Origin: Stutzerimonas stutzeri
GTDB lineage: Bacteria > Pseudomonadota > Gammaproteobacteria > Pseudomonadales > Pseudomonadaceae
Reading direction: 5' to 3'
Length of the DNA stretch: 64,000 bases
NCBI RefSeq assembly: GCF_002909485.1
Contig: NZ_PPXG01000006.1
Span: 124,001-188,000 of the forward strand
The notes beneath the pieces are model-generated. The model ran no database searches. It worked only from the letters and a program-made list of their open reading frames with translations, and was not told the origin of the DNA. Below are positions 21,201 to 30,181 of the stretch, piece after piece (position 1 is the first letter of the stretch; every line of letters starts with the position of its first letter). The position numbers were made by a program, and so were the translations under genes.

Positions 21201-24200
21201 GATATCGTCGGTGACGTCTACAGGACTGCCGTCGCCCTCGATCGGCCGCAGCTCCAGAGGATCGGAGGCCAGCGGCAGATCGGCCACTTCATCAGTGTCG
21301 GTATCGATGCACGCGGCTTGCGTCTCGTCCTCGTCCGGTGCGTCGTCTTCCTGCGCGACGTGCTCAGCGGCCACCTCAGTCACTTCGAAGGTAGGTAGAA
21401 CACCTTGGCGAAAGGCCCGCATCGCTTCGATCAACACGTCTGCGCAACTCATAGGCAGCTGGCGTTGCAGTTGCTCGAGCTGCAACGCCAGATGATCGTG
21501 GCTTCGATGCAACAGCGCAGCCAGTTCGGCCGAATGCACGTAGCGGCCGTCCGAAAGGCCTTCGTAAAGTGATTCCAGCTCATGCGCCAAGTCGCCGATC
21601 GGGCGAATGGCGGCCATCCGCGCACCACCCTTAAGGGTATGCAGATCGCGCAGCAGCGCCGAAAGAGCCATCTGATTGGCCGGATCCGCGAGCCAACGAT
21701 CGAGCGCATGGCCGGCACTTTCCATCAGATCGACGGCTTCGTCGAGAAAGATCTCGACCATTTCATGATCGAGATCTTCCTGCTCTTCAGCTTGTACGAC
21801 AGGGTCAACAGGCCAGGCTTCGGCTTCGGCTTCGGCTTCGGCTTCGGCTTCGGCTTCGGCTTCGGCTTCGGCTTCGGCTTCGGCTTCGGCTTCGGCTTCG
21901 GCTGGCAAGTCTGTCGCGGTCTCATTGTCCGTCAAGGCGAACTGCTGCGAATCGGCTATCTGCTGCAAAGCCAGCGGATCAATAGCTTCGGCCAGTAGTG
22001 CTTCCAGGCGCGCCACCAGCTCCGACTGCTCACTCACCTGCAACGCGGCAGCCACCTGATCCATCATGCCTACCAGCGCCTCGTGGCCCTGTTCGACATC
22101 GTCGAAGAAGCGCTCACTGACTGCCAATCGGCCTTCCTCAACCACCGCATACAACCGCAATAGCACTTGGCAAAGCGCATCCATTTGCGGCAGGTCGGCC
22201 ATTTTGGCCCCTTGTCCGAGCGTCGTAAGCTCTTGTAGCAACGCTGAAAGTTCCTGGCGCTCGGCGGGATGCGCGCGCCAGCTGCGCAGCAGATCTTCCG
22301 CGTCCAGCAGGATATCCATGCCTTCAGAGAGGAACAGGGCGATCATGCTCGGGTCGCGAACCTCGCCGGCATCGTTATGCTGACGCGCACCGGCTTCGAC
22401 TAATCTCGCCTGGTGCAACGCATGCACCTTCTCCAGGAACTCGGGAGCACCTTCGATCGGTGCGAGCGGCTCATGGTCGAGATTGGCCAGGCCCGTGCGC
22501 AACAGCATCTCGGCTTCATGCAGCAATTCGGCTTCAGCGAGATCCATCTGAACCAGATTGGCCTTGAATTCCTTGGCCATTTTTTCCAATGGCGTGGCGA
22601 TTTCCGCAACAGGAAGGATGCCCGCCATGTGCGCACTGCCTTTCAACGTGTGCAGCGCTCGCTGCAACGCATCGGTGACTGGCTGCGGAAGACGTTGGGC
22701 GCAATCGGCGAGAAAGCTGACCAGAGTAGTCAGATGCGACTCGGCTTCGTTGCGAAAGATCTCCAGCAACTGGGGGTCCAGCACGTCGTCGTGCGCTTCC
22801 GTCGAATCAGCCGCCGGCACTACAGCCGGCACGGAGGGCACATCGTCCGGCTGGGTCAACGCCACGGCCTGTCCCTTGGCCAGGGCGTGCGCTGCGGCAG
22901 CTAGTCGATCAACGTCATCACGTTGACGCTGAGTCTTGGAGGCAAATTCATCGACCAGAGCCGGCATCAGTGCAACGACGTCGTTGACCAACTGCTTGAC
23001 CTGATCGGTCGGTTCGATGCTGCGATCCAACACGCGATTAAGCAGGTTCTCGATGGACCAAGCCAGCTCACCGATAACCAGCGCGCGAACCATCCGGCCA
23101 CTACCCTTGAGGGTGTGGAACGCGCGGCGGACTTCACCCAACGCGTGCTTGTCTTCCGTGTCGGCGCACCAAAGTGGCAGTTGCTCGCCAATGGCTTCCA
23201 GAACCTCTGCGGCTTCCTCGATGAAGACCTCCAGCAGATCCTCATCGACCGGCTCCTCATCAGCGGGCGGCGGCAATAGACTTGGAGGCACATCCTGAGC
23301 AGGCGGATTGATGGCAGCAACCGGAGCAGCCATTACCTGCTCCAGACTGACCACGGGTTCGGATTCCGGCGCCTGCGATGACTGCTCATCAGGCAAGGAA
23401 AAGTCAGGCAGGGTGACTTCAGGAAGACCGAGCTCGGCTACCTGCGCCTCGCTCCAATCAGCCAGGGAATCAGCTTCGTCGGCCGGGATAAAGGCAACAC
23501 TGGAGTCCAGCTCTTCGTGCGGCACTTCCTCCGGCAAGCTGAAAACGATTTCGTCTTCGGTAGCTGGCTCGTCGGCGACGGATTCAGCGACAACTTCAAC
23601 GCCACCATTTTCTGCTTCGAACAGCGGTTCGACAGGCAGATCGGCCTCCGGTGTAGCCGGCGCTTGCTGCTGTTCAACCGGGTAAAAATCGAAAGCACCG
23701 CTGTCCGCATCCGACTCTTCTGGCAGGACTTCGATCTCATCCAGTGAATCGACAGGATCGGCCTCGGAGACAGACTCCTCGTCCTGACGCTGTGCGCCCC
23801 CCGGTGCGTAGCCAAGGTTCTGCAAACTCTCCTCTGCGACGTCCAGAATCAGGTCGCCCTGGGTGCCGCAGTCCTCGGTCAGGCGCTCGAGGTAGTACTC
23901 GACGCTGGTAATCGCGTCGGCAAGCGTGTCCAGGCTTTGCCAGTCAGGTACGGCTTGGCGGGCCAGCAGCTGATCTTGAATATATCCATTGCAGGCCTGC
24001 AGCAACGCCGCGGCACGTTCCAACGGGATCATCGCCAGGCCACCGCGGACCTGGGTCAGCAGATCGGGAACACGGGCCAGATGCTCGTGATTCCACTGCG
24101 ACGCGATGAATTCGATGATCGCGTCTTTCGCCTGTTCCAGGCCGTTCCGCGCTTCCCGAATGACAAGTTGATGAATCTGTGCAACGTCGGTGGTCGGCAG

Positions 24201-25496
24201 ATGGCTCGCTTCGTTGCGCTCGTCCCCAGGCCCTCCCACCATGCCGGCCAGCGTGGCTTCGACGTAGAGCAAGGCACCGGCAATATCCATCAACACGGCG
24301 TCATCAGGTGACTGCCGCCCTTGAGCGATGGACTGTACCAAAGCGATCTGATCGAGAATGATCTTACGCGGTTGCGCGAATCCGAGAACCGCCAGTGTAT
24401 CGGCGATCTGCTTCAGCGGAACTTCAAGGCTGGCAAGGTCGGCAATGACCTTACGATCACTACGAACGAACAAGTCAAGACTGTCTTTTACCCGGACCAG
24501 TTCTTCGCACAGCGCTGCAACCACCGAGCGCATGGCGCCCCGATCAGGGCCTGCCAACTGGGCGCGCTCCTGATCGACCACGGCGCTGTCCGGTAGCGCC
24601 TCATCAAGACGGTACTGCTGCTTGAGCGCCTGGATACGTGGCGTCTGCCCCGGTGCCTTGGCGACGTAGAACAGCAGGTTCTTGATTAGCTCATCAGGTG
24701 CGGCCTGGTTGAGGCCATCAGCTCCCTCTTCGACCAGCCGCTTGAGCTGCTTGTCCACTTGGCGCAACAGGGTACGCACCGACGTGCCATTGCTCACGTC
24801 CCCGCTGGCAAGCCCTTCAACCATGCCCGAAGCGATCTGCCACAACGCTGCAAGCGGGGCGTCCTTACAGAGCATTTCCAGCCGCGCGAAAACCCGAGCC
24901 ATATAACCGAGGTTGGTAGGCAGGTCCTGATTGCGAATCACGCCAACCAATGCAACCTGCAACATTTGCCGCAGTTTGCGCAGCAGTGTTGGCAGCTCGT
25001 TCGTGCGCAGACGCTCGACCGTTTCCAAAGAAAGCGCGGGTGTGCGTCCGGAGAGGTCGGGCGAAAACAGGCTGGTTTCCGAAAGCAGCTTCTCGCCACG
25101 CGCGGCACGTAGGTCGTTGAGTAGCGGTAGCACCACCATGGGCAAGTCACGGCGGGCGCTCTGAATGCGATCCAGGTAGGCCGGCAACTGCAGGATAGCC
25201 TGCATCATGACTTCGAGCGCTTCACCCTGATTGGCAACGCGCTCGTCCAGCAGCGCTCGCGCCAGCTGCTCCATCTCCTCGGCGAGCAATGCAGCACCGA
25301 AGAACTCCACCATCTGCAGAGTGCCGTGAACCTGATGCACGTAGGTCAGGCAAAAGCGCATCCGAGTCGAGTCCTGTGGATTCTCGACGAACGCCTCAAG
25401 CGCCTGACGCGCCTGCTTAAGCGTTTCGGCAATCTCGCCCTTCACCCACTCCAGGGCGACATAATCGTGCCGATCACCCATAGCGACTCCGCTCAT
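18252..25496 (-). CDS. chpA: ChpA, giant hybrid chemosensory histidine kinase for type IV pili
   Basis: 2,414 residues. Eight Hpt-like modules can be picked out by the L-H-T-L-K-G-G pattern: His54 (HQVHG), Thr481 (TQVRGG), His794, His949, Thr1091 (TTLGQGAKM), His1286, His1525 and His1672. The CheA core follows: dimerisation helix (LLEGLVNLAGETSIFRGRV), N box (HMLRNAVDHGIE, about 1990), G box (GRGVGMDVVHSEV, about 2085), a CheW domain (about 2120-2265), and a C-terminal receiver with phospho-acceptor Asp2343 (LLDIEMPRMDG). Acidic linkers separate modules; one is a 14-copy Glu-Ala repeat. It phosphorylates PilG and PilH to control pilus motion and cAMP signalling. The ATG at 25496 overlaps pilK (ATGA); an ATG at 25481 has a better GGAG site and could be the true start. 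Confidence 0.96.
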   Translation of the reverse strand: MSGVAMGDRHDYVALEWVKGEIAETLKQARQALEAFVENPQDSTRMRFCLTYVHQVHGTLQMVEFFGAALLAEEMEQLARALLDERVANQGEALEVMMQAILQLPAYLDRIQSARRDLPMVVLPLLNDLRAARGEKLLSETSLFSPDLSGRTPALSLETVERLRTNELPTLLRKLRQMLQVALVGVIRNQDLPTNLGYMARVFARLEMLCKDAPLAALWQIASGMVEGLASGDVSNGTSVRTLLRQVDKQLKRLVEEGADGLNQAAPDELIKNLLFYVAKAPGQTPRIQALKQQYRLDEALPDSAVVDQERAQLAGPDRGAMRSVVAALCEELVRVKDSLDLFVRSDRKVIADLASLEVPLKQIADTLAVLGFAQPRKIILDQIALVQSIAQGRQSPDDAVLMDIAGALLYVEATLAGMVGGPGDERNEASHLPTTDVAQIHQLVIREARNGLEQAKDAIIEFIASQWNHEHLARVPDLLTQVRGGLAMIPLERAAALLQACNGYIQDQLLARQAVPDWQSLDTLADAITSVEYYLERLTEDCGTQGDLILDVAEESLQNLGYAPGGAQRQDEESVSEADPVDSLDEIEVLPEESDADSGAFDFYPVEQQQAPATPEADLPVEPLFEAENGGVEVVAESVADEPATEDEIVFSLPEEVPHEELDSSVAFIPADEADSLADWSEAQVAELGLPEVTLPDFSLPDEQSSQAPESEPVVSLEQVMAAPVAAINPPAQDVPPSLLPPPADEEPVDEDLLEVFIEEAAEVLEAIGEQLPLWCADTEDKHALGEVRRAFHTLKGSGRMVRALVIGELAWSIENLLNRVLDRSIEPTDQVKQLVNDVVALMPALVDEFASKTQRQRDDVDRLAAAAHALAKGQAVALTQPDDVPSVPAVVPAADSTEAHDDVLDPQLLEIFRNEAESHLTTLVSFLADCAQRLPQPVTDALQRALHTLKGSAHMAGILPVAEIATPLEKMAKEFKANLVQMDLAEAELLHEAEMLLRTGLANLDHEPLAPIEGAPEFLEKVHALHQARLVEAGARQHNDAGEVRDPSMIALFLSEGMDILLDAEDLLRSWRAHPAERQELSALLQELTTLGQGAKMADLPQMDALCQVLLRLYAVVEEGRLAVSERFFDDVEQGHEALVGMMDQVAAALQVSEQSELVARLEALLAEAIDPLALQQIADSQQFALTDNETATDLPAEAEAEAEAEAEAEAEAEAEAEAEAEAEAWPVDPVVQAEEQEDLDHEMVEIFLDEAVDLMESAGHALDRWLADPANQMALSALLRDLHTLKGGARMAAIRPIGDLAHELESLYEGLSDGRYVHSAELAALLHRSHDHLALQLEQLQRQLPMSCADVLIEAMRAFRQGVLPTFEVTEVAAEHVAQEDDAPDEDETQAACIDTDTDEVADLPLASDPLELRPIEGDGSPVDVTDDISDADVVLDDEQLSDDQELEAIELQLPEADASIVSADESPAGVHEVIEERDPELVEIFLEEGFDLIESAAGGLQRWMTDVDNSFELEALQRDLHTLKGGARMADIREIGDLAHELEYLYEGLCAGNYRASPELFGLLQACQDRLAEMLEAVRARRPVPSGDALIETIRRFRSNPDEQLSIPSSVSLKAAQEDAQQAAEDEILDIFVEEADELLEEMESALTRWDAGREDAAPLTDVLRVLHTLKGGARLAGQSALGNLAHDLEQRLSEAQQQGAPWPESLFLDVQQGHDALLKDIEQLRAGLAADGGGEAQSASAEHEQNSASEPLTLAQPIIAASIQPAQSASPAKVLPFIRRAQLAAQEAASRRAPQELVKVPAELLEGLVNLAGETSIFRGRVEQQVSDVGFTLGEMEATIERVRDQLRRLDTETQAQILSRYQAEAERAGYDDFDPLEMDRHSQLQQLSRALFESASDLLDLKETLAARNRDAETLLLQQARVNTELQEGLMRTRMVPFERLVPRLRRIVRQVAGELGKQVEFMVGNATGEMDRSVLERIVSPLEHMLRNAVDHGIESGDRRRAAGKPEQGHIRLDLAREGGDIVLTLADDGGGINLDAVRRKAIERGLMSADSNLSEHEILQFILEAGFSTAERVTQISGRGVGMDVVHSEVKQLGGSMSIESTLGQGTRFLIRLPFTVSVNRALMVYSGEDLYAIPLNTIEGIVRVSPYELEAYYQPDAPRFEYAGQAYELRYLGDLLSNGQKPKLVGQSLPLPVILVRSKEHSVAVQVDSLAGSREIVVKSLGLQFAGVHGISGATILGDGRVVVILDLLATIRVLHAHQLTQLQQPRLIDQGLEPVEAESDRPKLVMVVDDSVTVRKVTSRLLERNGMNVLTAKDGVDAITQLQERKPDIMLLDIEMPRMDGFEVATLVRHDERLKDLPIIMITSRTGEKHRDRALTIGVNEYLGKPYQESVLLEAIQRLVHADV
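21816..21903. repeat. 14-copy perfect hexanucleotide repeat inside chpA
   Basis: GGCTTC is repeated 14 times without error from 21816 to 21899, with a partial unit to 21903. On the coding strand this is GAAGCC, giving (Glu-Ala)n at about residues 1199-1228, in the linker between the Thr1091 and His1286 modules. Gain or loss of units keeps the frame and only changes linker length. Confidence 0.97.
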
Positions 25497-26359
25497 AAAC
25501 TTTTCCGGGTAAATGCCAGAACCTGATCATTGGCCACCGGAAGCAATTCCGGATGCTGCCAACCAACCACTTCACCTACACCGATCACCAATAACCCCCC
25601 CGGCGCCAGGCATTCAGCCAAACGATTGAGGATTTCTCGGCGTCGCCAGCGACGGAAGTAGATCAGCAGGTTCTGACAGAAAATGACGTCCATGTCGGAG
25701 ACAGGCGAGTTCGCCAGTTCCAACACATTGAGCCTCGCAAAGCACACTCGTGCAGCCAGGGCGGCCAGGACTTGAAAACGATCATCGGGCAACGGCAGGA
25801 AGTAGCGGTCTCGCATAAGCGGCTCGACCTGCTCCAACCTGCGAGCGCCATAGACAGCCGCTCGCGATTTGGCCAAGGCGCTCAGGCTGATATCAGTGCC
25901 GGTGACACCGAAGCAGCATTGCGCCTCACTACCCGCCAATACCTCTGCCGCAGTCATCGCCAGCGAATAGGTCTCCTCACCGCTTGCGCAACCCACGCTC
26001 CACAACGCCAAGGGCCGCTCAAGCGGCCCCTGTTCCAAACGATGGCGCAGATGCTCTTCAAGCAGTTCAAATGAGGCGGGGTGACGAAAGAAGCGCGTCT
26101 CCTGCACCGTAAGCCTGTCCATCAAGGTCGACCACTCGACCGCCCCACGCGGGCCAGACGTGACCTGCCGGTAGTAACTGGCATAGTCGGACGCGCCGAC
26201 CTCTCGCATGCGGGCGCTCAGATTGGTCTGCAGGAAGCTGCGTCGGCGTTCGCTGACGACCATGCCGGAACGCTCCTCAAGGAGCGTCTGCCAGTCATGA
26301 AATTCCGCCGGCGACATATCGGCCAAGGGCTCCAATGCCCAGTCAAACCTCGGCTGCAT
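25493..26359 (-). CDS. pilK: PilK, CheR-type receptor methyltransferase
   Basis: 288 residues from the ATG at 26359, which has GAGGGG upstream; an ATG eight codons earlier (26383) lacks a good site. CheR features are an N-terminal helical domain, QETRFFRHPASFELLEEHL, the SAM site WSVGCASGEETYSLAM, the TGTDISLSAL segment and the CQNLLIYFRRWRRREIL stretch. It would methylate glutamates of PilJ with SAM, opposed by ChpB. Its stop overlaps the first chpA ATG. Confidence 0.93.
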   Translation of the reverse strand: MQPRFDWALEPLADMSPAEFHDWQTLLEERSGMVVSERRRSFLQTNLSARMREVGASDYASYYRQVTSGPRGAVEWSTLMDRLTVQETRFFRHPASFELLEEHLRHRLEQGPLERPLALWSVGCASGEETYSLAMTAAEVLAGSEAQCCFGVTGTDISLSALAKSRAAVYGARRLEQVEPLMRDRYFLPLPDDRFQVLAALAARVCFARLNVLELANSPVSDMDVIFCQNLLIYFRRWRRREILNRLAECLAPGGLLVIGVGEVVGWQHPELLPVANDQVLAFTRKSL

Positions 26360-26420
26360 GCCCTGCCCCTCGCTTGTGATCATCGGCGGCGGCCATCAAA
26401 TGGCTGCCGCACTCGTCAAG

Positions 26421-28469
26421 TCAGGCCTGATCCGGAGCGTCCGGCAGGGTAAAGCCGGAAACGGAATGGCGCATCTCGTTGGCCATCTTGGCCAAGTTAC
26501 CAATGCTCTTGGCCGTAGCGGTGGTACCCGACGAGGTCTGCGAGGTGATCTCCTGGATCACGTTCATGGTATTGGAGATGTGACCGGCCGAAGAAGCCTG
26601 CTGGCGTGCCGCATTGGAGATGTTCTGGATCAGCGCAGCGAGTGTCTTGGATACCTTCTCAATCTCTTCCAGTGCCACACCGGCGTCCTGAGCCAGACGC
26701 GCTCCGCGCACCACTTCAGAAGTGGTCTGTTCCATCGAGATGACCGCCTCGTTGGTGTCGGTCTGAATGGTCTTCACCAGTGCCTCGATCTGTTTGGTTG
26801 CCGCCGAAGAGCGCTCTGCCAGACGCTGAACTTCGTCCGCTACCACCGCGAAGCCTCGACCTGCGTCACCCGCCATGGAAGCCTGGATCGCCGCGTTGAG
26901 TGCAAGAATGTTGGTCTGGTCAGCAATGTCGTTAATCAGACTAACGATGTCCCCGATCTCCTGAGACGACTCACCGAGACGCTTGATCCGCTTGGACGTG
27001 TCCTGGATCTGTTCACGAATGTTGTCCATGCCGGTGATGGTGTTGTGCACCACCTCGTTACCCTTGTTGGCGATCGCTACAGAACGTTCCGCTACCGCCG
27101 AGGACTCCGCGGCGTTGGCCGATACCTGGTCAATGGACACGGCCATCTCGTTAATCGCCGCGGAGGCACCCGCAATCTCCTGAGCCTGATGCTCAGAGGC
27201 CTCGGCGAGGTGCATTGCAGTCGCCTGGGTTTCCTGCGCTGCACCCGACACCTGAACGGCGGTTTGGTTAATGGTCGCTACAAGTTCACGCAGCTGGTCG
27301 ATGGAGTAGTTGATCGAGTCGGCAATCGCACCGGTGAAGTCCTCGGTAACAGTAGCGGCTACCGTAAGGTCACCGTCGGCGAGGTCGCCGATTTCATCGA
27401 GCAGTCGCAGAATCGCGGCCTGGTTACGTTCGTTCTTCTCGGCGGTTTCGCTCAAGCGACGACGCGCCTCCTGAACCATGACCAAACCGATCAAGATGAT
27501 CGAGGCCAATGCCAGAGCGCCCAGCACATAGCCCAGAATGGTGTTGAGATAACGGGCATCGGCACGACTTTGCAGGCCTTGCGACAGCGCAGAAGTCTTA
27601 TCGAGCAAGGTTTGCGAAACTTCGAAGATGCTGTTTGCCGATTCGCGCACTTGGAACAACTCAGGCGACGTTTCGAGAATTTCATCCACCGAACCGGATA
27701 CGAACTGGAACAGTTCAGCAATTTCGGATAGTCGATCAAGCGCTTCTTCGTCGGTTACGGCGGTGATGCCCATCGCGACGTTGCCTTCGATCATGGCGTT
27801 CAGAACGCGGCCGAACAGACTGGCATCACGACCGAACATATCTGCTGCCTGGACGGAGTCCTGGTCGCCGGAGAGCACCTTGTTCACCGAGCCGAGAATA
27901 CGCTCGGCCAGCAGTGATTGCCGCTGAGCTACCGAGACCTGAGCCGCCGGCGCACCACTTTCCAGCAGGATATCGACGACTTCCTCGTACTCTACCTGCA
28001 GCTGGGGAATGGTCTCAGCCAGAGTACTGGCTACCTGGTGCAGCGAAAGAACGGTTTGCTCGCTGGACACGATGGCGTCAGTGTCACGGCGCAACGTGGT
28101 CCAGTCCTGCTCTACCGCGTTGACTTCGTCGCGTAGCGACTCAGGCACCGCAGGCAAGCCAATGCTCTCGTTACCCTGCGAGAGGTAAGCCCAGCGCTGA
28201 TCGAACTCGTTTCGGGCTTGTTTCAGAGACGCGAACGCCTCCTGCGTGCCCGTTGCCGCTTCCACGGCGTCCTTGGCGATCTGCTGGGACAGTACGCGCA
28301 GCTCTCCTGCGTGAGCGATGTACTCGTTATCGTAATCGGCCTGAGTGTTGACGTACGCGAAGTTCGCGAACAGCAACACGATCGAAACGATCAGTACGAT
28401 AAACAGGCCGGTGGTCAGCGTATTGCTGCGCACCCCGCTCAACAAAGCATTAGCATTCATTTTGATCAT
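26421..28469 (-). CDS. pilJ: PilJ, methyl-accepting receptor for twitching motility
   Basis: 682 residues from [12 protein letters not shown], the same length as I recall for P. aeruginosa PilJ. Two transmembrane helices (about 17-38 and 318-340) enclose a periplasmic sensor region with two PilJ domains ([20 protein letters not shown] and [21 protein letters not shown]). A HAMP-like linker and the conserved MCP signalling tip follow ([39 protein letters not shown]). It senses pilus attachment or retraction and controls ChpA. The cytoplasmic half is nearly identical to known PilJ; the periplasmic half differs more. Confidence 0.96.
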   Translation of the reverse strand: MIKMNANALLSGVRSNTLTTGLFIVLIVSIVLLFANFAYVNTQADYDNEYIAHAGELRVLSQQIAKDAVEAATGTQEAFASLKQARNEFDQRWAYLSQGNESIGLPAVPESLRDEVNAVEQDWTTLRRDTDAIVSSEQTVLSLHQVASTLAETIPQLQVEYEEVVDILLESGAPAAQVSVAQRQSLLAERILGSVNKVLSGDQDSVQAADMFGRDASLFGRVLNAMIEGNVAMGITAVTDEEALDRLSEIAELFQFVSGSVDEILETSPELFQVRESANSIFEVSQTLLDKTSALSQGLQSRADARYLNTILGYVLGALALASIILIGLVMVQEARRRLSETAEKNERNQAAILRLLDEIGDLADGDLTVAATVTEDFTGAIADSINYSIDQLRELVATINQTAVQVSGAAQETQATAMHLAEASEHQAQEIAGASAAINEMAVSIDQVSANAAESSAVAERSVAIANKGNEVVHNTITGMDNIREQIQDTSKRIKRLGESSQEIGDIVSLINDIADQTNILALNAAIQASMAGDAGRGFAVVADEVQRLAERSSAATKQIEALVKTIQTDTNEAVISMEQTTSEVVRGARLAQDAGVALEEIEKVSKTLAALIQNISNAARQQASSAGHISNTMNVIQEITSQTSSGTTATAKSIGNLAKMANEMRHSVSGFTLPDAPDQA

Positions 28470-28550
28470 TATCCGGCCCCCGCCTGGACCCCCGTGCGCT
28501 TCCATCCAAGAACCAAAAGGCCGACCTCGGTCGACCCACCTACAACTTAT

Positions 28551-29087
28551 TTAAAACGCGACGTCCAAGAACGCCTGGTGCGTAGCCAATGCGTGCGGGC
28601 TGAAGACCAGCCAGGGCTGCTCGCGCTGAAACACACCATGAATAAACGGCTGGATCGATGCTTCGATCGGAGGTAACTCCTCCGAGAAGGTCTCTACCGG
28701 AAAATGCTGCATGCCGAAGACTTCATCGACGGTTAGCCCTGCAAACACGTCCTGATGGTCGACTACAAGCACCCTGCGCTGTTTGCGCAGAGCCGAAAGC
28801 TCCAACCCGAAATAGCCGCAAAGGTCCATCACCGGCAGCAACCTGCCTCGGACATTCGCCACACCCTTGACCCAGCTCTTGACGCCAGGAAGTAAGGTGT
28901 AGCGCGGCTCGTGCAGGATTTCGCCTACCTCTCCCATTGGAGCGACGAACAACCGTCCCCCCATGCGGAAACCGATCCCTCCCCAGGTTTGTACGGCTTC
29001 CTGTTGAGAAGGCAGGCCCGCCGCGAACATGCGGCATCGATTATCTAGCTCCAGCAACTGCTGAAACGGCGTTTGCATGTCAGCCAT
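28551..29087 (-). CDS. pilI: PilI, CheW-type adaptor
   Basis: 178 residues from MADMQTPFQQLLELD; GTG nine bases upstream is too close to the AGGGA site. It is a single CheW domain (GIGFRMGGRLFVAPMGEVGEI, VKGVANVRGRLLPVMDLCGY, RVLVVDHQDVFAGLTVDEV). It couples the PilJ receptor to the ChpA kinase. It lies 81 bases ahead of pilJ and 41 after pilH in the same operon. Confidence 0.94.
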   Translation of the reverse strand: MADMQTPFQQLLELDNRCRMFAAGLPSQQEAVQTWGGIGFRMGGRLFVAPMGEVGEILHEPRYTLLPGVKSWVKGVANVRGRLLPVMDLCGYFGLELSALRKQRRVLVVDHQDVFAGLTVDEVFGMQHFPVETFSEELPPIEASIQPFIHGVFQREQPWLVFSPHALATHQAFLDVAF

Positions 29088-29128
29088 GCTGGCCACGTCC
29101 CTTTGTCCGAGTGTTGGCTACCCCGGCG

Positions 29129-29494
29129 TTAGCCCGCCAGAACGGCATTCAGGGTTTTCAGCAATGTCGCTTCATCCACCGGCTTGGTCAGGTAATCCTT
29201 GGCCCCTTGGCGTTTGCCCCAGACCTTATCGGTTTCCTGATCCTTGGTGGTGACGATGATCACCGGAATGTGACTGGTTTCAGAATCTTTGGTCAGTTGA
29301 CGCGTGGCCTGAAAACCATTCAGCCCAGGCATGACGATATCCATCAGGACGACGTCCGGTTTTTCTTGGCGCGCCAATGCAACACCGTCAGCACCGTTTT
29401 CGGCTTTCAGCACTACATGCCCATGCTTTTCCAGCATGGCGGTGAGCTTGTACATTTCGGTCGGCGAATCATCAACAATCAGAACGCGAGCCAT
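29129..29494 (-). CDS. pilH: PilH, single-domain response regulator
   Basis: 121 residues, a lone CheY-like receiver with the acidic pair in LIVDDSPTEMYKL, the phospho-acceptor Asp in VVLMDIVMPGLNG, the Thr in VIIVTTKDQETDKVWG and the Lys in DYLTKPVDE. PilH opposes PilG in twitching, favouring retraction or acting as a phosphate sink. The start at 29494 gives the normal family length; the frame is open upstream into pilG but that is not coding. Confidence 0.95.
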   Translation of the reverse strand: MARVLIVDDSPTEMYKLTAMLEKHGHVVLKAENGADGVALARQEKPDVVLMDIVMPGLNGFQATRQLTKDSETSHIPVIIVTTKDQETDKVWGKRQGAKDYLTKPVDEATLLKTLNAVLAG

Positions 29495-29537
29495 GATTTC
29501 TCCATAGGAAGGCTTCAGCGGCAAACAATGCCGAACT

Positions 29538-29945
29538 TCAGAATGCTTGCTCCACCGGTGCAAAATCAGGCACATGCGCCTTGATCGCACCGAGCAGCTC
29601 TTCTTTGCTGAACGGCTTGGTGAGGTATTGATCGGAACCGACGATACGCCCCTTGGCTTTGTCGAACAGGCCATCTTTCGAAGACAGCATGATGACCGGC
29701 GTCGACTTGAAGGAGCTGTTGTTCTTGATCAAGGCGCAGGTCTGATAGCCGTCCAGCCTGGGCATCATAATATCGACAAAGATGATGCGGGGATGAGTAT
29801 CCGCAATCTTGGCGAGCGCATCGAAACCGTCCACTGCGGTGATGACATCGCATCCTACTTTCTTCAGCAGGGTTTCAGCGGTACGACGAATCGTTTTCGA
29901 ATCGTCGATCACCATGACCTTCAAGCCCTCGGAGTGCTGTTCCAT
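29538..29945 (-). CDS. pilG: PilG, single-domain response regulator
   Basis: 135 residues with acidic pair in VMVIDDSKTIRRTAETLL, phospho-acceptor Asp in IIFVDIMMPRLDGYQ, Ser-Ser in VIMLSSKDGLFDKAKG and Lys in QYLTKPFSKEEL. The receiver is extended at both ends, as usual for PilG. It is phosphorylated by ChpA and drives pilus extension and adenylate cyclase activation in P. aeruginosa. First gene of the operon; GGTAGGGCG precedes the ATG. The 236-base region upstream, shared with divergent gshB, must contain the operon promoter but I cannot pick a convincing one. Confidence 0.95.
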   Translation of the reverse strand: MEQHSEGLKVMVIDDSKTIRRTAETLLKKVGCDVITAVDGFDALAKIADTHPRIIFVDIMMPRLDGYQTCALIKNNSSFKSTPVIMLSSKDGLFDKAKGRIVGSDQYLTKPFSKEELLGAIKAHVPDFAPVEQAF

Positions 29946-30181
29946 TTCGCCCTACCATCGCCTCGGTGAGTCGTAGTTTATCGTTATGTCAGTGCGCCGG
30001 AGGCCCTGCCACCGATGGGCTGCACCCAATCGCCGGACCTTTTTAGCACACTCCTCATGCGCACGCTATCAACCGGAAAAGCATCCGGATTTTCCTTGAC
30101 CCAGTGCACAACCACAGCCAATCTGCAGCGACATTTTGAGCCACTGGCGGCATCTGCTGCCCACTGCCGGAGAAACACCTC

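Noticed and set aside
21816-21903. CRISPR-like array
   Set aside because: The six-base unit has no spacers and is coding, so it is a microsatellite.
21582-21998. Plus-strand frame with a (Gly-Phe)n run
   Set aside because: It is the antisense of the (Glu-Ala)n repeat of chpA; no ribosome site or homology.
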